From Candidatus Heimdallarchaeota archaeon (GTDB taxonomy: Archaea; Asgardarchaeota; Heimdallarchaeia; JABLTI01), in NCBI GenBank assembly GCA_030667035.1, contig DAOUWQ010000040.1, forward strand, positions 1 to 8,116: a DNA stretch of 8,116 nt, in the 5' to 3' direction. A program made the translations under genes and the position numbers. Under the pieces are notes generated by a model. It worked only from the letters and a program-made list of their open reading frames with translations. It ran no database searches and was not told the origin of the DNA. The first letter of the stretch is position 1. The number at the start of each line of letters is the position of its first letter. Shown here one piece after another: positions 5,794 to 8,116 of this stretch.

Positions 5794-7422
5794 ATGGAAA
5801 AAACAATTCGCTTTCAAGAAAAAGTTCACCCACAATGGTGGTATGTTTTTCTCGCGGATTTGCGTGTTCGTACCTCTCGGTTTCGATTTTTGGGTAAATT
5901 TCGATTTGTTCTTCCCTTTTCGATGATAATCCTATTTATCATCCAGTTTATTTTAGTCATCACTAGCGAATTTAGCACTGAATTTTCTGACACATTTTCT
6001 GTTATAATAAATGAAGGGGCGTTTATAGCTGAAACGATAATTACAGCATTCATTATTTTCACAGCCTTTAATTCAAGTATCAGTTACTTTGGACAAAATA
6101 CAACGGTGGAAGAACTAGAATTAATATCGGGTTCACCAATAAGCACTCGAGCGTATTTATTTGGCAAATATCTGAGTATGCAAATTAATTACCTAATTTT
6201 TGTTCCATTCATTATGATCGCTCAAGTTGAAGTAGCCAAACTAGCTGGTATTGGTATAAATTGGTTCTATCTCTTTTTCCATTTTGCTGCTCTTACTGTC
6301 TTGTTTTTCTCGCTAAGTTGGCTGGGGTTAACACTTGGCCCTAAAGCAGTCTTTAACATTGATAAGCAAAGAAAAGGTCAGAAAGGTACAAGAAATATTG
6401 GTTCGCTTCTATTGAGTTTGCTTGTGGTCTTACAATTTTTCATACCAATTATTTTAGCTTTGGTTTTAACACCAGAGCAATTTGAAATTGGCTTTACTTA
6501 TGTACCAACGGGGTGGTTTGCGAAGCTGGCTCAAGAGATATTTTTCTCACAATCAATTGATTTAATCCCTTCGATGTTTGGATTATTAGCTATCTTTTTC
6601 GGTTCAATATTTCTAGTAATAGCTTATTTTAGAACTAATTTTTCACTAAACCTGGAAAACTTCGAAGCACTAACTGGTGAAGTTTCCACTAATTCAAAAA
6701 CACCCATAGCGGTAAAGTTTATTGATAAATTACCCTTACCTCATAAATACTCAATCAAGACTTTTTATTTATTGAACAAAAGAAAAAATTCACTCAACCG
6801 AATTGTAGATATTGGTTTTATTATTGGTCTAATTGGTATAACAATTGTGGGTTTCATATACGATCAATATGATTGGTCAAACTATATTTTCATAGGCGCA
6901 ATTGTTGTTGGTTTCTTTATGCTCACAATATCCTCTACGGAAGGGTTACAGATTTTGTTTGGGGGGAAGAATACTTTTCTGGTTTGTCAATCGGCTCCAA
7001 ATGGGATTCGAAAGATGTTAATTGGAAAAACAATTCAAGTTCTCTTTTCATATGCTATTGAAATTTTATGCGTAACCATTTTGTTGCTGATTTTCCATAA
7101 TGATAAATTGAATGCAATATTATTGATATTAGCTATCATCTGTGGAGCGTTTAATGGTTTGATGACAGGACTATTATCGCTGTCTGTTGCACCATTTTTT
7201 GAAACTACAGATATTACTTCAAATCCCATAAGGGGATTACAAATTGCTCTTCCATTAAATATCAATATATTCTTGGTTGGTGGTATAATAATTATCTTAG
7301 TTTTGATTTTTCAAACAATTCCTTTTTGGGTACTATTCCTAATTCTTGCAGTAGTTTTTACTGGACTAGGAATGACTTATTTTATTATTGCAGAGAAGTT
7401 ATTGCTTAGATTTCAGAGCTAA
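5794..7422 (+). CDS. ABC-2 type permease with two six-helix halves
   Basis: This 542-residue membrane subunit is the partner of the ATPase just upstream. About 12 hydrophobic helices can be read. Six lie in residues about 38-275, followed by a hydrophilic linker (about 275-335, rich in Asn, Lys and Ser) and six more to the C-terminus. The amphipathic N-terminus (HPQWWYVFLADLRVRTSRF, 12-30) is the elbow-like helix typical of ABC-2 permeases. A cytosolic motif occurs in both halves: EELELISGSPISTRAYLFGK (106-125) and, more weakly, NTFLVCQSAPNGIRKMLIGK (393-412). This points to an internal duplication, so one polypeptide may supply both halves of the pore to an ATPase dimer. The length and form recall the putative ABC exporter permeases grouped as ABC_tran_2-like, which I cannot verify. 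No substrate-specific residues are recognised. Frame and start are supported by the ribosome binding site at 5781-5786. Confidence 0.88.
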   Translation: MEKTIRFQEKVHPQWWYVFLADLRVRTSRFRFLGKFRFVLPFSMIILFIIQFILVITSEFSTEFSDTFSVIINEGAFIAETIITAFIIFTAFNSSISYFGQNTTVEELELISGSPISTRAYLFGKYLSMQINYLIFVPFIMIAQVEVAKLAGIGINWFYLFFHFAALTVLFFSLSWLGLTLGPKAVFNIDKQRKGQKGTRNIGSLLLSLLVVLQFFIPIILALVLTPEQFEIGFTYVPTGWFAKLAQEIFFSQSIDLIPSMFGLLAIFFGSIFLVIAYFRTNFSLNLENFEALTGEVSTNSKTPIAVKFIDKLPLPHKYSIKTFYLLNKRKNSLNRIVDIGFIIGLIGITIVGFIYDQYDWSNYIFIGAIVVGFFMLTISSTEGLQILFGGKNTFLVCQSAPNGIRKMLIGKTIQVLFSYAIEILCVTILLLIFHNDKLNAILLILAIICGAFNGLMTGLLSLSVAPFFETTDITSNPIRGLQIALPLNINIFLVGGIIIILVLIFQTIPFWVLFLILAVVFTGLGMTYFIIAEKLLLRFQS

Positions 7423-7476
7423 GAAAAATAGTGGCAATATTTGCAATAATGCTTTTAATATAACAACGGAACAACA

Positions 7477-7492
7477 ACTTAAGATGTTAAGT
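7477..7492. repeat. Short inverted repeat between permease and cysS
   Basis: ACTTAA (7477-7482) and TTAAGT (7487-7492) form a perfect 6-bp inverted repeat with a GATG loop. It could be a small operator or a chance palindrome in AT-rich DNA. No T-tract follows, so it is not a convincing terminator. No clear terminator for the ABC operon is visible in the 139-bp gap. Confidence 0.3.
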
Positions 7493-7510
7493 GATATTCA
7501 TTTAATACTA

Positions 7511-7556
7511 AGATAAAGAATTAAAAAATAGTAATACAAAATGGTATACTGGTGGT
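7511..7556 (+). promoter_or_regulatory. Putative cysS promoter and ribosome binding site
   Basis: A purine-rich stretch followed by TTAAAAAATA (7521-7530) resembles an archaeal BRE/TATA pair. A transcript start would then fall near 7550, giving a very short leader. GGTGGT at 7551-7556, 5 nt before the ATG, can pair partly with the 16S anti-Shine-Dalgarno sequence. If both were used, the start site would leave little room for the ribosome site. An alternative TATA-like stretch is TTTTAATATAA at about 7453-7463. Tentative. Confidence 0.3.
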
Positions 7557-7561
7557 AAACA

Positions 7562-8116
7562 ATGACCTTGAAAGTGCGTAATAGTTTGAAAATGAAAATA
7601 GAAGAGTTCATTCCCCTTGAAGAAGGGAAAGTCAAGATATATACTTGTGGACCAACTGTCTACAGCACTCCACACATAGGCAATTATCGAACATTCTTTA
7701 TGGGAGATATGATTCGAAGATATTTTGAATTTAAAGGATACGAAGTTTTCCACTTGCTAAATATAACAGACATAGATGACAAAACTATACGCGAATCAGG
7801 AAAAGAAGGTTCAACTCTAAAGGAATTCACTGAAAAATACATTCAAGAATTTTTTGAGGGAATAGATTGGTTGCATATCAAAAGAGCACATATGTATCCT
7901 CGTGCAACAGATCACGTACAAGAAATGGTTGATTTAATCAAAGTTCTAGAAAAGAAAGGATATGCATATGATGCTGAAGATGGCGTATACTTCAATATTA
8001 AGAAATACAAAGATTATGGAAAACTTGTGAAAATCAATCTGGAAGAACAAAAGGTAGGTGAACGAGTAAAAGATGATACCTACGATAAAGATAACCTTCA
8101 AGATTTTGCTCTCTGG
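7562..8116 (+). CDS. cysS: Cysteinyl-tRNA synthetase (3' truncated by window end)
   Basis: This is a class I aminoacyl-tRNA synthetase that charges tRNA-Cys with cysteine in the cytosol. The first 185 residues are present, roughly 40% of a typical 460-480-residue enzyme. The opening (KVRNSLKMKIEEFIPLEEGK) leads into KIYTCGPTVY, with zinc-ligand Cys29. The nucleotide-binding HIGH-type motif is PHIGN (37-41), followed by NITDIDDK (67-74), RAHMYPRATDHV, the DGVYFNIKKYKDYGKL loop and DFALW at the window edge, all CysRS hallmarks. The frame has a TAA at 7556-7558 just upstream, so ATG 7562 is the first possible ATG, and it matches the family's usual N-terminus. The KMSKS loop and anticodon-binding domain lie beyond the window. 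The gene is probably transcribed separately from the ABC operon, but read-through cannot be excluded because no strong terminator is seen between them. Confidence 0.97.
   Translation, partial: MTLKVRNSLKMKIEEFIPLEEGKVKIYTCGPTVYSTPHIGNYRTFFMGDMIRRYFEFKGYEVFHLLNITDIDDKTIRESGKEGSTLKEFTEKYIQEFFEGIDWLHIKRAHMYPRATDHVQEMVDLIKVLEKKGYAYDAEDGVYFNIKKYKDYGKLVKINLEEQKVGERVKDDTYDKDNLQDFALW

Noticed and set aside
5309..6062. Minus-strand open frames at 5309-5503 and 5826-6062
   Set aside because: They are antisense to the Walker B region of the ATPase and the start of the permease, both strongly supported on the plus strand.
6961..6966. G6 homopolymer in the permease as a possible frameshift
   Set aside because: The frame continues unbroken with further transmembrane helices and the repeated GK motif after it, so no frameshift is needed.
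6873..7265. Short frames inside the permease (6873-7061 plus, 7035-7265 minus)
   Set aside because: The permease frame is continuous and hydrophobic through here, and the alternative products have no coherent features.
7508..7753. 81-codon minus-strand open frame
   Set aside because: It overlaps the clearly recognisable cysS start region on the other strand and has no motif of its own.

Overview
The window looks like a stretch of a low-GC archaeal genome, probably Asgard-like. The evidence is a large extracellular repeat protein with a C-terminal membrane anchor ending in RKRK, archaeal-style multi-membrane proteins with few close relatives, strong GGAG-type ribosome binding sites and oligo-T gene ends. 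The lineage is inferred from style. No rRNA or other marker is present to settle it. I see no mobile element, CRISPR array, tRNA or rRNA gene.

Layout. (1) Positions 1-2028, plus strand: the 3' part of a surface protein gene, with one fibronectin/Ig-like domain, five tandem repeats of about 107 residues and a C-terminal transmembrane anchor. A hairpin overlapping its stop codon, followed by a T7-A-T8 run, looks like its terminator. (2) Positions 2166-3140, minus strand: a divergent PhzF-family protein that keeps the fold signatures but has Lys where the catalytic Glu of the family should be. (3) Positions 3314-4738, minus strand: a polytopic membrane protein resembling the DUF6159 type, followed by a hairpin plus T-rich tract. 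(4) A 160-bp divergent intergenic region centred on a TATAATTATA palindrome. (5) Positions 4899-7422, plus strand: a two-gene ABC exporter operon made of an ATPase and a permease with duplicated halves, 19 bp apart. (6) Positions 7562-8116, plus strand: the 5' part of cysS (cysteinyl-tRNA synthetase), cut by the window edge.

The ATPase and permease almost certainly form one ABC-2 type transporter. The DUF6159-like membrane protein is divergently transcribed from the same intergenic region and might be co-regulated with it, but nothing in the sequence proves a functional link. The surface protein, PhzF-like protein and cysS look like unrelated neighbours. Most of the window is ordinary. The PhzF-like protein with the substituted active site and the two hairpin-plus-T-tract gene ends are the points most worth checking. 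All gene-free gaps are shorter than 175 bp.
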